NCBI RefSeq assembly: GCF_002209565.1
Contig: NZ_NJIH01000007.1
Location: forward strand, 124,001 to 188,000
Length of the DNA: 64,000 nt
Origin: Candidimonas nitroreducens
Lineage (GTDB): Bacteria > Pseudomonadota > Gammaproteobacteria > Burkholderiales > Burkholderiaceae_B
Reading direction: 5' to 3'
Under the pieces are notes generated by a model that had not been told where the DNA came from, searched no databases, and saw only the letters and a list, made by a program, of their open reading frames with translations. Positions within the stretch are counted from its first letter, which is position 1; every line of letters begins with the position of its first letter. Positions 16,991 through 27,065 of this stretch are shown here, piece by piece. The position numbers were made by a program, and so were the translations under genes.

Positions 16991-18175
16991 TCAGCGCTCC
17001 ACCAGCGCAATGCGCCGGTTGTACCAGTTCATGAACAGCGCGATCGACAGGCTGACGGTCAGATACGCGGCCATGATGATGAGTATGCCTTCTATGGCCT
17101 GGCCGGTCTGGTTCAGCGTGGTGTTGACTACCGAGACCAGATCCGGATAACCGATGGCCACGGCCAGGGAACTGTTCTTGGTCAGATTCAGGTACTGGCT
17201 GGTCATGGGCGGCACGATCACGCGCAGCGCCTGCGGCAGCACCACCAGGCGCAGTATGCGCCGCCGCGGCAGCCCCAGCGCGCCCGCCGCTTCCCATTGG
17301 CCGCGATCTACCGCCTGTATGCCCGAGCGCACCACTTCGGCCGTGAAGGCCGAGGTATAGATGACCAGGCCGGCCAGCAGCGCCGCGAACTCGGGTGTCA
17401 GCGTCAGGCCGCCGGTAAAATTGAAGCCCTTCAGGTAAGGCATGTCCAGCGCCAGGGGCGCGCCGCCCGCCCACCAGCCCAGCAGCGGCAGCAGCACCAC
17501 CAGCGCCAGCGCGGCGCGCCCCAGCGGAAAGACGCGGCCCGTGGCCTCGTGGTGGCGCCGCGCCCAATGGCCCAGCAAGGCGACGCCTACGATGGCCAGC
17601 GCCAGGCCCGCGGCCATCCAGTCCAGCGCGTCGCCGCGCAGCGCGGGCAGCTTCAGCCCGCGGTTGGACAAGAACACGCCGGGCAGCGGATGCAGCGCCT
17701 GGCGCGGCCCGGGCAGATTCTCGGTAATCACCGCATACCAGAAGAACAGCTGCAGCAGCAGCGGCACATTGCGCACGATCTCTACATAGGTGCCCGCCAG
17801 GCGCGACACCAGCCAGTTGTTCGACAGGCGCGCCACGCCCAATACGGTGCCCAGCAGCGTTGCCGCCACGATGCCCACGACCGAGACGCGCAGCGTGTTC
17901 AGCAGCCCCACCCAGATCGCGCGGCCATAGGTATCGGTGGGAGAATAGGGAATGACGCTTTCGCCGATGGCGAAGCCCGCTTCGCGATGCAGGAAGTCGA
18001 AGCCCGTGGTGATATTGCGCGCCGCCAGATTGTGCAGCGTATTGGATACCAGGTACCATGCGGCGGCGCCGACCGCGGCCAGGATCAGTACCTGGTAGAC
18101 CAGCGCGCGCAGGGCCGGATCGCCCCAGGACAGGCGCAGGCGGGCATTGGACGTTTGCAGCTTTTCAATTTTCAT
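16991..18175 (-). CDS. Polar amino-acid ABC transporter permease (AapQ type)
   Basis: Membrane protein of 394 residues. After an N-terminal membrane segment (VYQVLILAAVGAAAWYLV), a periplasmic part with FDFLHREAGF, and several further spans, it carries the EAA motif EVVRSGIQAVDRGQWEAAGALGL. The FDFL...REAGF segment is typical of AapQ/BztB. ATG 18175 is the first gene of the three-gene set. The missing aapJ-like binding protein may be encoded elsewhere or have been lost upstream, where about 200 bases contain no coding region. Confidence 0.9.
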   Translation of the reverse strand: MKIEKLQTSNARLRLSWGDPALRALVYQVLILAAVGAAAWYLVSNTLHNLAARNITTGFDFLHREAGFAIGESVIPYSPTDTYGRAIWVGLLNTLRVSVVGIVAATLLGTVLGVARLSNNWLVSRLAGTYVEIVRNVPLLLQLFFWYAVITENLPGPRQALHPLPGVFLSNRGLKLPALRGDALDWMAAGLALAIVGVALLGHWARRHHEATGRVFPLGRAALALVVLLPLLGWWAGGAPLALDMPYLKGFNFTGGLTLTPEFAALLAGLVIYTSAFTAEVVRSGIQAVDRGQWEAAGALGLPRRRILRLVVLPQALRVIVPPMTSQYLNLTKNSSLAVAIGYPDLVSVVNTTLNQTGQAIEGILIIMAAYLTVSLSIALFMNWYNRRIALVER

Positions 18176-18357
18176 GGGCCAGGGCCCGGGCTTCCTGTGG
18201 CGGCCGGTACGGATTCATCGAGACGGCGGCTGCGATTGCGTGGCAACAAGCACGGCGCAAGAGCAGGCGCCGCGCCCATTGCAAGCACCCGCATGGGCGC
18301 GCGGCGTTTTGCATATTCTAAGGGCTAATGGTTACTATTAGGATGCCCTGCCCGAAG

Positions 18358-18373
18358 GGCCTGTTCACACTAG
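18358..18373. repeat. Half-copy of the GGGCCTGTTCACACTA repeat before ftsE
   Basis: The 16 bases GGGCCTGTTCACACTA match 21071-21086 exactly. They end four bases before the ftsE start codon, so they would lie in the ribosome-binding region of ftsE. No partner arm follows. Confidence 0.5.
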
Positions 18374-18376
18374 ACC

Positions 18377-19051
18377 ATGATCGAATTTCAACACGTATTC
18401 AAATCATATGGCCGCGGCAGGAACATTCTTGCGGACATCAACTTCCGCATCGAGCCCGGGGAATTCGTGTTCGTGTCGGGCCCTTCGGGCGCCGGCAAGT
18501 CCACCCTGCTCAAGCTCATAGGCGGGCTCGAGCCCTCCAGCCGCGGTGCGGTACACGTCAACGGCCATCGCCTCGACAAGATGTCGGCGCGGGCCCGCCC
18601 CTACCTGCGCCGCGCCGTGGGCATCATTTTGCAGGACACGCACCTGCTCTACGACCGCAGCGCCATGAACAACGTGCTGCTGCCGTTGACCGTGGCCGGC
18701 CAGGAACGCCGCCAGGCGCAGACCCGGGCCCGGGCAGCCATGGAAAAGGTCGGGCTGTCGGGTAAAGAAGACCTCAACCCCATAGAAATGTCGGGCGGCG
18801 AACAGCAGCGGCTGGCGATCGCCAGGGCCATCGTCAACCGCCCCGCCATCCTCGTCGTCGACGAGCCCACCGCCAACCTCGACCAGGACAGCGCGCGCCG
18901 CATCATGGAAGTATTCCGCGATTTCAACCGCGTCGGCGTCACCACGCTGATCGCCTCGCACGACCGGGCCCTGATGGCCTCGTACGCCACGCGCACCCTG
19001 CGCATCGATCACCAGGGCCGCTTCTTCGACACCCCCGGGGTGCAGCTGTGA
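18377..19051 (+). CDS. ftsE: Cell division ATP-binding protein FtsE
   Basis: ABC ATPase of 224 residues. Walker A is GPSGAGKST, the signature is MSGGEQQRLAIARA, and Walker B with following residues is VVDEPTANLD; the FtsE hallmarks IEFQHVFKSYG and LIASHD are present. With FtsX it forms the divisome ABC complex that activates periplasmic amidase regulators. ATG 18377 lacks a clear Shine-Dalgarno sequence; instead a copy of the repeat at 18358-18373 precedes it. The stop overlaps the ftsX GTG start by four bases. Confidence 0.95.
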   Translation: MIEFQHVFKSYGRGRNILADINFRIEPGEFVFVSGPSGAGKSTLLKLIGGLEPSSRGAVHVNGHRLDKMSARARPYLRRAVGIILQDTHLLYDRSAMNNVLLPLTVAGQERRQAQTRARAAMEKVGLSGKEDLNPIEMSGGEQQRLAIARAIVNRPAILVVDEPTANLDQDSARRIMEVFRDFNRVGVTTLIASHDRALMASYATRTLRIDHQGRFFDTPGVQL

Positions 19052-19956
19052 ACCGCTGGGCCCGGCATCACCGCTACGCGCTGGTCGTGGCATTGCGACG
19101 CCTGTCGGCGCACCCCTTCTCGTCGCTGGCCAATGTGCTGGTCATCGCGCTGACGCTGGCGCTGCCGATACTGGGCGCCTCGATCCTGATCTCGGCACAG
19201 CCGGTCGCCCGCCAGGTGTCGGTCACGCCGGAAGTCACGGTATACCTGAAGCCGGATGCTCCGGCCGGCGCCGGCAAGCAGGTGCTGGGCCGCATACAGG
19301 AACAGTTCCACGACAGCATACACGCGGCGCGGCTGGTGCCGCGCGACCAGGCGCTGCGCACGCTCAAGGCCAACCCCACCTGGGCCGACGCGCTGGCGGC
19401 GCTGCCCGGCAATCCCCTGCCCGACGCCGTCGTGGTCACCCTGGACAATGGCCCCGACATGGCGCAGCGCGCGAGCCAGCTGGCGCAGCAATGGGGCGGC
19501 TGGCCGCAGGTGGATGCAGTACATCTCGACAGCGAGTGGGTGCAACGGCTGGAAGCGCTGCTGCGCTTCGGCCACATCGGCCTGGGGCTGCTGGCCATAG
19601 GCGTGGCGCTGGTGGTGCTGGCCACAGTATTCAACACGGTGCGCATGCAGGCCCTGACCCAGCGCGAGGAAATCGCCGTGGCGCGCCTGGTGGGCGCTAC
19701 CGAATCCTTCGTGCGCCGCCCTTTCCTGTACCTGGGGGCCCTGACGGGCATCGTCGCCAGCCTGCTCGCGGTGCTGTTCTCGGCGCTGGCGCTCATCCCC
19801 CTGAACAACGCCCTGGCCCACCTGGCCCGCAGCTACGGCGCCAGCTTCGCGCTGCGCCTGCCTGATACGCCCAGCCTGGGCCTGGCCATCGTCGTGGTGG
19901 CCATACTCGGCGCACTGTCGGCACGCTGGTCGGTCACCCGCAGCACGCGCTTCTGA
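19048..19956 (+). CDS. ftsX: Cell division protein FtsX
   Basis: Membrane protein of 302 residues. A first transmembrane span (LVIALTLALPILGASILI) precedes a periplasmic domain of about 120 residues, and three further spans (LGLLAIGVALVVLATVF, then two near the end) complete the FtsX layout. It anchors FtsE at the division site and transmits ATPase-driven changes to the periplasm. The start is GTG 19048 within the ftsE stop (GTGA), and the stop shares one base with the mutY start (TGATG), so the three genes are translationally coupled. Confidence 0.94.
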   Translation: MNRWARHHRYALVVALRRLSAHPFSSLANVLVIALTLALPILGASILISAQPVARQVSVTPEVTVYLKPDAPAGAGKQVLGRIQEQFHDSIHAARLVPRDQALRTLKANPTWADALAALPGNPLPDAVVVTLDNGPDMAQRASQLAQQWGGWPQVDAVHLDSEWVQRLEALLRFGHIGLGLLAIGVALVVLATVFNTVRMQALTQREEIAVARLVGATESFVRRPFLYLGALTGIVASLLAVLFSALALIPLNNALAHLARSYGASFALRLPDTPSLGLAIVVVAILGALSARWSVTRSTRF

Positions 19957-21041
19957 TGTCGTCCACAGACGCGGCGCCCGCCGCCGGCTTTGCCGAGACC
20001 GTCGTGCGCTGGCAACGGGCCAGCGGCCGCCATGGCCTGCCCTGGCAGGGCACACGCGATCCCTACCGCATCTGGCTGTCGGAAATCATGCTGCAGCAGA
20101 CCCAGGTCGCCACCGTGGTGGACTACTACCTGCGCTTCCTCGCCCGCTTTCCCGACCTGCGCACGCTGGCCGCGGCCTCGCAGGACGAAGTCATGCCCTA
20201 CTGGGCCGGACTGGGCTACTACGCCCGCGCACGCAACCTGCACCGCTGCGCGCGCGAGATCTGCGAGCGCCTGGGCGGCGCATTCCCGCGCCGCGCCGAG
20301 GACATCGCGCAACTGCCCGGCATAGGCCGTTCCACCGCGGCGGCCATCGCCGCCTTCGCGTATGGCGAGCGCGCCCCCATCATGGACGGCAACGTCAAGC
20401 GCGTTTTCACCCGCTACTTCGGGATCTACGGCAACCCGGCCGCGCGCGCGGTGGAACTGCAACTGTGGGACACCGCACAGGCCATGCTCGACGCGGCGGA
20501 CGCCAGCCTGGACATGGGCGCCTACACACAGGGGCTGATGGACCTGGGCGCAGGCTGCTGCACGCGCGGCAAGCCGGCCTGTACGCTATGCCCGCTGGCC
20601 GGCGGCTGCTACGCCCGCATCAATGCCAAGCAACATGAATTGCCCGCGCCCAAGCCGCGCAAGCAGGCTGAAGAAAGGCAGTGCGCGATGCTGATCCTGG
20701 AGCAGGACGGCTGCGTGCTGCTGGAACAGCGGCCATCTTCGGGCATCTGGGGCGGCCTGTGGTGCCTGCCTCAATACGACGACGCCCAGGCCATGCGTGC
20801 GGCCTGCCGCAGCCAGGGAACCGACCCCGGCCCGGCACAGCGCATGGCGGCGCTGTCGCATACGTTCACGCACTTCAAGCTGCACATCGAGCCCTGGCTG
20901 CTGCGCGGCGCAGCGCCGCGGCTGCGGCAGCCTGCGCCGGGGCAGGCCTGGACACCCGTGGCGGCACTGGCCGACACGGCGCTGCCGGCCCCCGTCAGGA
21001 AGCTGCTGTGCGGCCTGTATCCGACCGACGGCCTGCTGTAG
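19956..21041 (+). CDS. mutY: A/G-specific adenine DNA glycosylase MutY
   Basis: DNA repair enzyme of 361 residues that removes adenine opposite 8-oxoguanine. It has the catalytic Glu in SEIMLQQTQ, the helix-hairpin-helix LPGIGRSTAAAI with catalytic Asp in MDGNVKRV, the iron-sulfur cluster loop C-x6-C-x2-C-x5-C (CTRGKPACTLCPLAGGC), and a C-terminal NUDIX-like domain for 8-oxoG recognition. Its start overlaps the ftsX stop by one base, so its translation may depend on ftsEX. A perfect hairpin follows its 3' end. Confidence 0.95.
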   Translation: MSSTDAAPAAGFAETVVRWQRASGRHGLPWQGTRDPYRIWLSEIMLQQTQVATVVDYYLRFLARFPDLRTLAAASQDEVMPYWAGLGYYARARNLHRCAREICERLGGAFPRRAEDIAQLPGIGRSTAAAIAAFAYGERAPIMDGNVKRVFTRYFGIYGNPAARAVELQLWDTAQAMLDAADASLDMGAYTQGLMDLGAGCCTRGKPACTLCPLAGGCYARINAKQHELPAPKPRKQAEERQCAMLILEQDGCVLLEQRPSSGIWGGLWCLPQYDDAQAMRAACRSQGTDPGPAQRMAALSHTFTHFKLHIEPWLLRGAAPRLRQPAPGQAWTPVAALADTALPAPVRKLLCGLYPTDGLL

Positions 21042-21069
21042 ACGGTCGGCGGCCTGCTGTAGACGTATC

Positions 21070-21119
21070 AGGGCCTGTTCACACTAAAAGGGGAGCCGCT
21101 TTTAGTGTGAACAGGCCCT
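21070..21119. terminator. Bidirectional terminator: perfect 21-bp inverted repeat between mutY and rodA
   Basis: Two perfectly complementary 21-base arms (21070-21090 and 21099-21119) flank an 8-base loop. Each arm contains GGGCCTGTTCACACTAAAAG or its complement. The right arm overlaps the rodA stop codon (TAG on the minus strand). The A/T block at the inner end and the convergent genes suit a two-way terminator. The same sequence recurs elsewhere in the window. Confidence 0.8.
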
Positions 21120-22254
21120 ACTCCGATTCGGGCCGATAGCGGTTGATGCTCATCAAGATGCCGCAGGCAATGCCCAGCGTGCTAAGCGCCGTGCCGCCAT
21201 AGCTCATGAAAGGCAGCGGCACACCCACCACGGGCAGAATGCCGCTTACCATGCCGATGTTCACGAACACATAAACAAAGAACATCATGGCCATGGAGCC
21301 GGCCATCAGGCGCCCGAACTGGGTGCGGGCCTTGAGTGCGATCGACAGCCCGCGCGCGATCAGCAGCGTGTACAACGCCAGCAGCATGATGCCGCCATAC
21401 AGGCCGAATTCCTCGGCGTACACCGCGAAGATGAAATCGGTGGTGCGCTCGGGGATGAAGTCGAGATGCGACTGCGTGCCCTGCATATAGCCCTTGCCGT
21501 ACACGCCGCCCGAGCCGACCGCGATCATCGACTGTATGGTGTGAAAACCCTTGCCCAGCGGATCGGAGCTGGGATCCAGCAAGGTGCACACCCGGTGTTT
21601 CTGGTATTCATGCAGCACCACCCAGTCGACGCCGGGCTGGCAGATCGTGGGCTCGTAGTACACCAGCGACCCGAGCGCCACTGCTCCCAGCAGCACCAGG
21701 GGAATCAATAGCTTGAAGGACAGCCCGCCAAAGTACATGACGCAGAAGCCGGCCGCGAACACCAGCATCGCGGTTCCCAGATCGGGCTGCTTGGCGATCA
21801 GGCCGAACGGGATGGCCAGCAGTACGCCGGCGACGACGAAGTCCAGTATGCGCAGCTTGCCCTGGTGTTCATGGAAGTACCAGGCCAGCATCAGCGGCAC
21901 GGCAATCTTCATCATTTCCGAGGGCTGGATGCGGCCGAAGCCCAGGTTCAGCCAGCGCGTCGCGCCCTTGCTGGTCTCGCCGGCGAACTCCACCCCGAGC
22001 AGCAGGGCGACACCCAGAATATAGAAAGGCACGGCAAGCTTCATCAGCTTGGGCGGCGACAACAGGGCCGCCGCCCACATCGCGAAGAACGCGATCATGA
22101 AATTGCGCAACTGGTCGGAGAAGCGCAGGTCGGTGCCCCCCACCGCCGAATGCATGATCGTCATGCCCAGCAGCATCAACAGCACCAGTATGGCCAGCAA
22201 GGGCCAGTCGAATACGGTCAATGCCTTGACGATTGCGTCGACGATACGTTTCAT
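21118..22254 (-). CDS. rodA: Rod shape-determining peptidoglycan polymerase RodA
   Basis: SEDS-family membrane protein of 378 residues with about ten hydrophobic spans. Recognisable segments are RWLNLGFGRIQPSEMMKIAVPLM near residue 100-120, and toward the end the conserved GVPLPFMSYGGTALS of RodA/FtsW. It polymerises lipid II into glycan strands with PBP2 during elongation. ATG 22254 overlaps the mrdA stop by four bases. Its stop lies in the terminator hairpin shared with mutY. Confidence 0.95.
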   Translation of the reverse strand: MKRIVDAIVKALTVFDWPLLAILVLLMLLGMTIMHSAVGGTDLRFSDQLRNFMIAFFAMWAAALLSPPKLMKLAVPFYILGVALLLGVEFAGETSKGATRWLNLGFGRIQPSEMMKIAVPLMLAWYFHEHQGKLRILDFVVAGVLLAIPFGLIAKQPDLGTAMLVFAAGFCVMYFGGLSFKLLIPLVLLGAVALGSLVYYEPTICQPGVDWVVLHEYQKHRVCTLLDPSSDPLGKGFHTIQSMIAVGSGGVYGKGYMQGTQSHLDFIPERTTDFIFAVYAEEFGLYGGIMLLALYTLLIARGLSIALKARTQFGRLMAGSMAMMFFVYVFVNIGMVSGILPVVGVPLPFMSYGGTALSTLGIACGILMSINRYRPESE

Positions 22255-24362
22255 TGCCGCTCCGGTTCACGGTGTTCGCCCAGGGCCGCGGCCGGCGCGG
22301 CCACGCCGTGCGGACGCAGCGGCGCCAGGGGATCCTTGTCGTCCTGCTCGTCCTCGGGCTGGTCTTCGGGCGGCACGACGGCGTCGGGCGACTCTTCCGA
22401 GACGCCGGCATCGGACTGGGGTGCGGCGGCCGCGCGAGTCTCGGTCACCGCCTCGCGCACCTTGGGAGGCAGATTGTCGACCAGGTCGACGGGCATGGCG
22501 ACCCGGTTTTCGTTTTCCGTGCGATCGGGCGACAGCCAGTAGTCGAATACCTGGCGCGCGATCGGCGCGGCCACGGTAGCTCCCCAGCCGCCGTTCTCGA
22601 CGATCAGCGCCAAGGCAATGCGCGGATCGTCGGCCGGCGCATACGCCATGAACAGCGCATGGTCGCGCAGCCGCTCCGGCACATTCTTGTTGTGATAGCG
22701 GCCGCGCAGGCTGTACACCTGGGCCGTGCCGGTCTTGCCCGCCGCCTGGTAGGGCGCGCCGACGAAGGCCTTGCGTGCGGTGCCGCGGCGCACCACGTCG
22801 ACCAGCGCGTCCTTGACCACCTTGAGGTTCTCGGGCTTCAGGGGGATGGTGTATGAAGGCTTGGTGACCGTGCGCTTGACGTGGCCCGTCATGGGGTTTT
22901 CGACCAGGCTCACCAGGTGCGGCTTCATGTACACGCCGTCGTTGGCCAGCACGGCGGTGGCCTGCGCCAGCTGCAGCAGGGTGAACGAGTTGTAGCCCTG
23001 GCCCACCGCCACCGAGATGCTTTCGCCCGTGTACCAGTGCTGCTGCGAAGGCTTCTTGTAGGCGTGGCGCTTCCAGGCGGTGGAAGGCAGCACGCCGCGC
23101 CGTTCGCCGTCCAGGTCGATGCCGGTAAGCTGGCCGAAGCCGAACTGCTTGGTGAAGTCATGCAGCGCGTCCACGCCGAGTTCCGGCCCCAGGGAAAAGA
23201 AATACGTATCGGAAGACACCACCAGGGCGTGATGCATGTCGGTGGGGCCATAGGCGGCGCCGCCGGCGTTGCGGTATTTCTGCCCCGCGAACTCGAAATA
23301 GCCGGGGTCGGGAATGCGTTCGGTGGCGCTGCGCTTGTGCAGCTGCAGCGCGGCCAGCGCCACGAAAGGCTTGTAGGTCGAACCGATCGGATAGGTGCCG
23401 TACAGGGGCCGGTTGATCAGGGGGTGATCGGGCGAATCGTTCAGCTTGCGCCAGTTTTCCACGTCGATGCCGTCGACGAAAAGATTAGGGTCGAACGAGG
23501 GCGAGGAGACAAAGGCCAATACATCGCCCGTCTTGGGGTCGATGGCCACCAGCGCCCCGCGCTTGCCCTCGAAAAGTTTCTCGGCCACTTTCTGCAGGCC
23601 TATGTCCAGCGACAGCACCAGATTGGCCCCGGGCACCGGATCGACCCGGCGCAGCACCCGCACCGGACGCCCGGTGGCCGTGACCTCGACCTCTTCGATG
23701 CCCGTATGCCCGTGCAGCGCGTCCTCCCAGGTTTTTTCTATGCCCTTCTTGCCGATCACGTTGGTGCCGCGGTAGTTGCCGGCGCGGCCCTCGTCTTCCA
23801 GTTTGGCCTCGTCGGACTCGGAAATGCGGCCGACGAAACCCAGCACGTGAGCGGCGGTCTCGTGCTGCGGATATTCGCGCACCCAGCGGGCGCGCAGCTC
23901 CACCCCGGGGAACTCATAGGCATGGGCCGCGAACCACGAGGCCTCGGTGTCGTTCAGGTTGTTGCGCAACAGCACGTGGGCGTAGCGGCCGTTCTGGGCA
24001 AGGCGCTGATGAAAGCGCCTGCGATCCAGGGGCGTCAGGGTCACCAGGCGCGACAAGGCATCGAGCATCTTGTTCATGTGCTCGACCCGGGCGGGAACCA
24101 CCTCGAGCGTGTAGTCGCGGTAGTTGCGCGCCAGCACCACGCCGTTGCGATCGACGATTTCACCGCGCCGCGGCGGAATGGGCACCACCGCGATGCGGTT
24201 CTGGTCGGCGCGCTCGGCCAGGCCTTCGTAGCGGTCGACCTGCAGGTACCAGAGACGCGCCAGCAGGCCGCCGAAGCACAGCAGCGCAAAGGCCCCGGCG
24301 ACCCAGATGCGCAGCACGATGCGCCGTTTCTGGCGGTGCGATGTTTTCTTGAATTCGAACAT
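22251..24362 (-). CDS. mrdA: Penicillin-binding protein 2 (elongasome transpeptidase)
   Basis: Class B PBP of 703 residues. It has an N-terminal membrane anchor (18-40), a PBP dimer domain, and a transpeptidase domain with active-site Ser328 in STYK, the SSD motif at 383-385 (the form seen in E. coli PBP2) and KTG in AAGKTGTAQ. It cross-links peptidoglycan with RodA. It is about 70 residues longer than E. coli PBP2: after the VFDYWLS segment there is an acidic, Pro/Ala-rich tail (for example PPEDQPEDEQDDKDP). It lies 21 bases after mreD and overlaps rodA. Confidence 0.94.
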   Translation of the reverse strand: MFEFKKTSHRQKRRIVLRIWVAGAFALLCFGGLLARLWYLQVDRYEGLAERADQNRIAVVPIPPRRGEIVDRNGVVLARNYRDYTLEVVPARVEHMNKMLDALSRLVTLTPLDRRRFHQRLAQNGRYAHVLLRNNLNDTEASWFAAHAYEFPGVELRARWVREYPQHETAAHVLGFVGRISESDEAKLEDEGRAGNYRGTNVIGKKGIEKTWEDALHGHTGIEEVEVTATGRPVRVLRRVDPVPGANLVLSLDIGLQKVAEKLFEGKRGALVAIDPKTGDVLAFVSSPSFDPNLFVDGIDVENWRKLNDSPDHPLINRPLYGTYPIGSTYKPFVALAALQLHKRSATERIPDPGYFEFAGQKYRNAGGAAYGPTDMHHALVVSSDTYFFSLGPELGVDALHDFTKQFGFGQLTGIDLDGERRGVLPSTAWKRHAYKKPSQQHWYTGESISVAVGQGYNSFTLLQLAQATAVLANDGVYMKPHLVSLVENPMTGHVKRTVTKPSYTIPLKPENLKVVKDALVDVVRRGTARKAFVGAPYQAAGKTGTAQVYSLRGRYHNKNVPERLRDHALFMAYAPADDPRIALALIVENGGWGATVAAPIARQVFDYWLSPDRTENENRVAMPVDLVDNLPPKVREAVTETRAAAAPQSDAGVSEESPDAVVPPEDQPEDEQDDKDPLAPLRPHGVAAPAAALGEHREPERQ

Positions 24363-24383
24363 AAAGACCGGGGCCAGCGAGCC

Positions 24384-24965
24384 CTAAACCGCGCCGCGGT
24401 GGTCGGTTTCATCCAGACGGCGCTGCGGCATGTGCAGCAGGATGTCGGCCACCGGCCACAGCACCGCCGTGAACAGCGCCGACCACAACCACTGCCAGCC
24501 GCCCCATTCGCCTGCCAGCCAGGCGTGGATCAGGTGCGTGGCCATGGCCGAAAACACGAATACAGGCAGCAGGTGAATGGCCTGTATCACCGCGCCGAAG
24601 CGATGCAGCCGGCGCGCCAGGGCCACGGCGCCATAGGCCACCAGTGTATACGCCAGCGCTTTCTCGCCCAGCAGGCCGGCGTCCTGCACGTCCATGGACA
24701 GGCCGAAGATGAAGGCGGTGAACATGGAAACCCGCTGCGGCTCGTTGAGGCACCAAAAAGCAATGACCAGCAGCAATATGTCGGGCGCGGCCAGCCAGTC
24801 GCGCCAGGGCAGAAACGAAATCAGCCACGCCAGCAGCACCGTACTCCACACGAACAACGGATGCGCCGGCTGCCTGAACGGCGAAGCATCTATGGGCTGC
24901 AGGGCGCTCAGGGGCGAGGCGCCGCTCGGCCGGCGCGTGGATTCACTGTGCGGGCTGCGAACCAT
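24384..24965 (-). CDS. mreD: Rod shape-determining protein MreD
   Basis: Small integral membrane protein of 193 residues. Hydrophobic spans such as FVWSTVLLAWLISFLP and DILLLVIAFW and the conserved GLSMDVQDAGLLGEKALAY segment identify the MreD family. It belongs to the MreBCD-RodA-PBP2 elongasome. ATG 24965 has GGAGG nine bases upstream and lies 23 bases inside the end of mreC. The longer open frame further upstream overlaps mreC and is rejected. Confidence 0.92.
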   Translation of the reverse strand: MVRSPHSESTRRPSGASPLSALQPIDASPFRQPAHPLFVWSTVLLAWLISFLPWRDWLAAPDILLLVIAFWCLNEPQRVSMFTAFIFGLSMDVQDAGLLGEKALAYTLVAYGAVALARRLHRFGAVIQAIHLLPVFVFSAMATHLIHAWLAGEWGGWQWLWSALFTAVLWPVADILLHMPQRRLDETDHRGAV

Positions 24966-25842
24966 GGGCTTGAGCCTCCGGGTCGGATGTGGGCGACGGC
25001 ATGCGCGAAACGTCCACGCGCAGCACCAGGAAATGCCGATAGCGTTCCGGATGCGACAAGGGCGTGGCCAGCGCGCGGGCAAAGCCCGTGGCCGAATCGC
25101 GTTCGACCTTTTCTATCTTCGCCACCGACAGGCCGGCCGGGAACAGCCCGCCTATGCCGCTGGTGACCAGCGTATCGCCGGCATGGATGTCGGCGTTGGC
25201 CGTCAGGTAGCGCACCTCGACCCGGCCCGAGACGTTGCCGCCGAAGGCGATCAGGCGCAAGCCGTTGCGCAGCACCTGCACCGGTATGGACACGGTGTCG
25301 TCGGTCAGCAGCGCAGCCTCGGACGTAAAGGGCGTGACCCGGACGATCTGGCCGACCACGCCGCCCTCGTCGATGACCGGCATGCCGGCGCGTATGCCGT
25401 CGGAAGTGCCCTTGTTGAAGATCAGGTGATGGACGAACGCATTCGGCGGTTCGTACATGACCTCTACCGCCACCGAAGGCTGCGAGACCGTGTCGGCCAC
25501 CTTGAGCAGGCGCCGCAACTGTTCGTTCTCGGCCGAAAGCTGGGCCGCGTGCGTCGCGATCTGCGCAAGCTCTATGCGCTGCTTCTGCAGGGCTTCTTTT
25601 TCGGCGCGGGCCACCGTGGCCGCATCCATCCAGTTATTGAAATTCTCGACCAGGTCGCGCGGCGCCAGCACCAGCCGCTGGAACGGGTACAACACCACGG
25701 AGATCGCCTGCCGGGCCGGATCGAGCACGCGCCAGCGGGCATCGACCACCAGCAGCGACAGGGACAGGATGACCAGCACGACCAGCCGGAATTCGGCAGT
25801 CGGTCCGTGCCTGAACAGCCTGATCGTCCGATTTTCTTGCAT
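24943..25842 (-). CDS. mreC: Rod shape-determining protein MreC
   Basis: Protein of 299 residues. A short cytoplasmic N-terminus and single span (VVLVILSLSLLVVDA) are followed by a periplasmic coiled coil (about 70-115) and two beta-barrel domains (MPVIDEGGVVGQI, DTLVTSGIGGLFPAGL). It scaffolds PBP2 and RodA in the periplasm. It starts the mreC-mreD-mrdA-rodA unit; a hairpin separates it from mreB. Confidence 0.94.
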   Translation of the reverse strand: MQENRTIRLFRHGPTAEFRLVVLVILSLSLLVVDARWRVLDPARQAISVVLYPFQRLVLAPRDLVENFNNWMDAATVARAEKEALQKQRIELAQIATHAAQLSAENEQLRRLLKVADTVSQPSVAVEVMYEPPNAFVHHLIFNKGTSDGIRAGMPVIDEGGVVGQIVRVTPFTSEAALLTDDTVSIPVQVLRNGLRLIAFGGNVSGRVEVRYLTANADIHAGDTLVTSGIGGLFPAGLSVAKIEKVERDSATGFARALATPLSHPERYRHFLVLRVDVSRMPSPTSDPEAQAHGSQPAQ

Positions 25843-25961
25843 GACAGTTGTATTCGCGCCTCAACCCGCTCGGCTTACGCTGAGGAGTCCGAACTGGAAC
25901 AGAATCGGAACCTGTACATGCTACCGGAACGTTTTGTTCAGACTTCAGAGTACAGGTTCGA

Positions 25962-26015
25962 GGGGCTGTTTACACCAAATGGAATGAGGATTATTCCATT
26001 TTTAATGAAAACGCC

Positions 26016-26016
<1 letters not shown>
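25962..26016 (-). terminator. Hairpin between mreB and mreC
   Basis: AAATGGAAT (25977-25985) and ATTCCATTT (25993-26001) form a perfect 9-bp stem with a 7-base loop, just after the mreB stop. Flanking sequence GGGGCTGTTTACACC (25962-25976) resembles the GGGCCTGTTCACAC repeat, and the other side (AATGAAAACGCC) is a weak complement of it. It may attenuate transcription from mreB into mreC. Confidence 0.55.
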
Positions 26017-27065
<1,049 letters not shown>

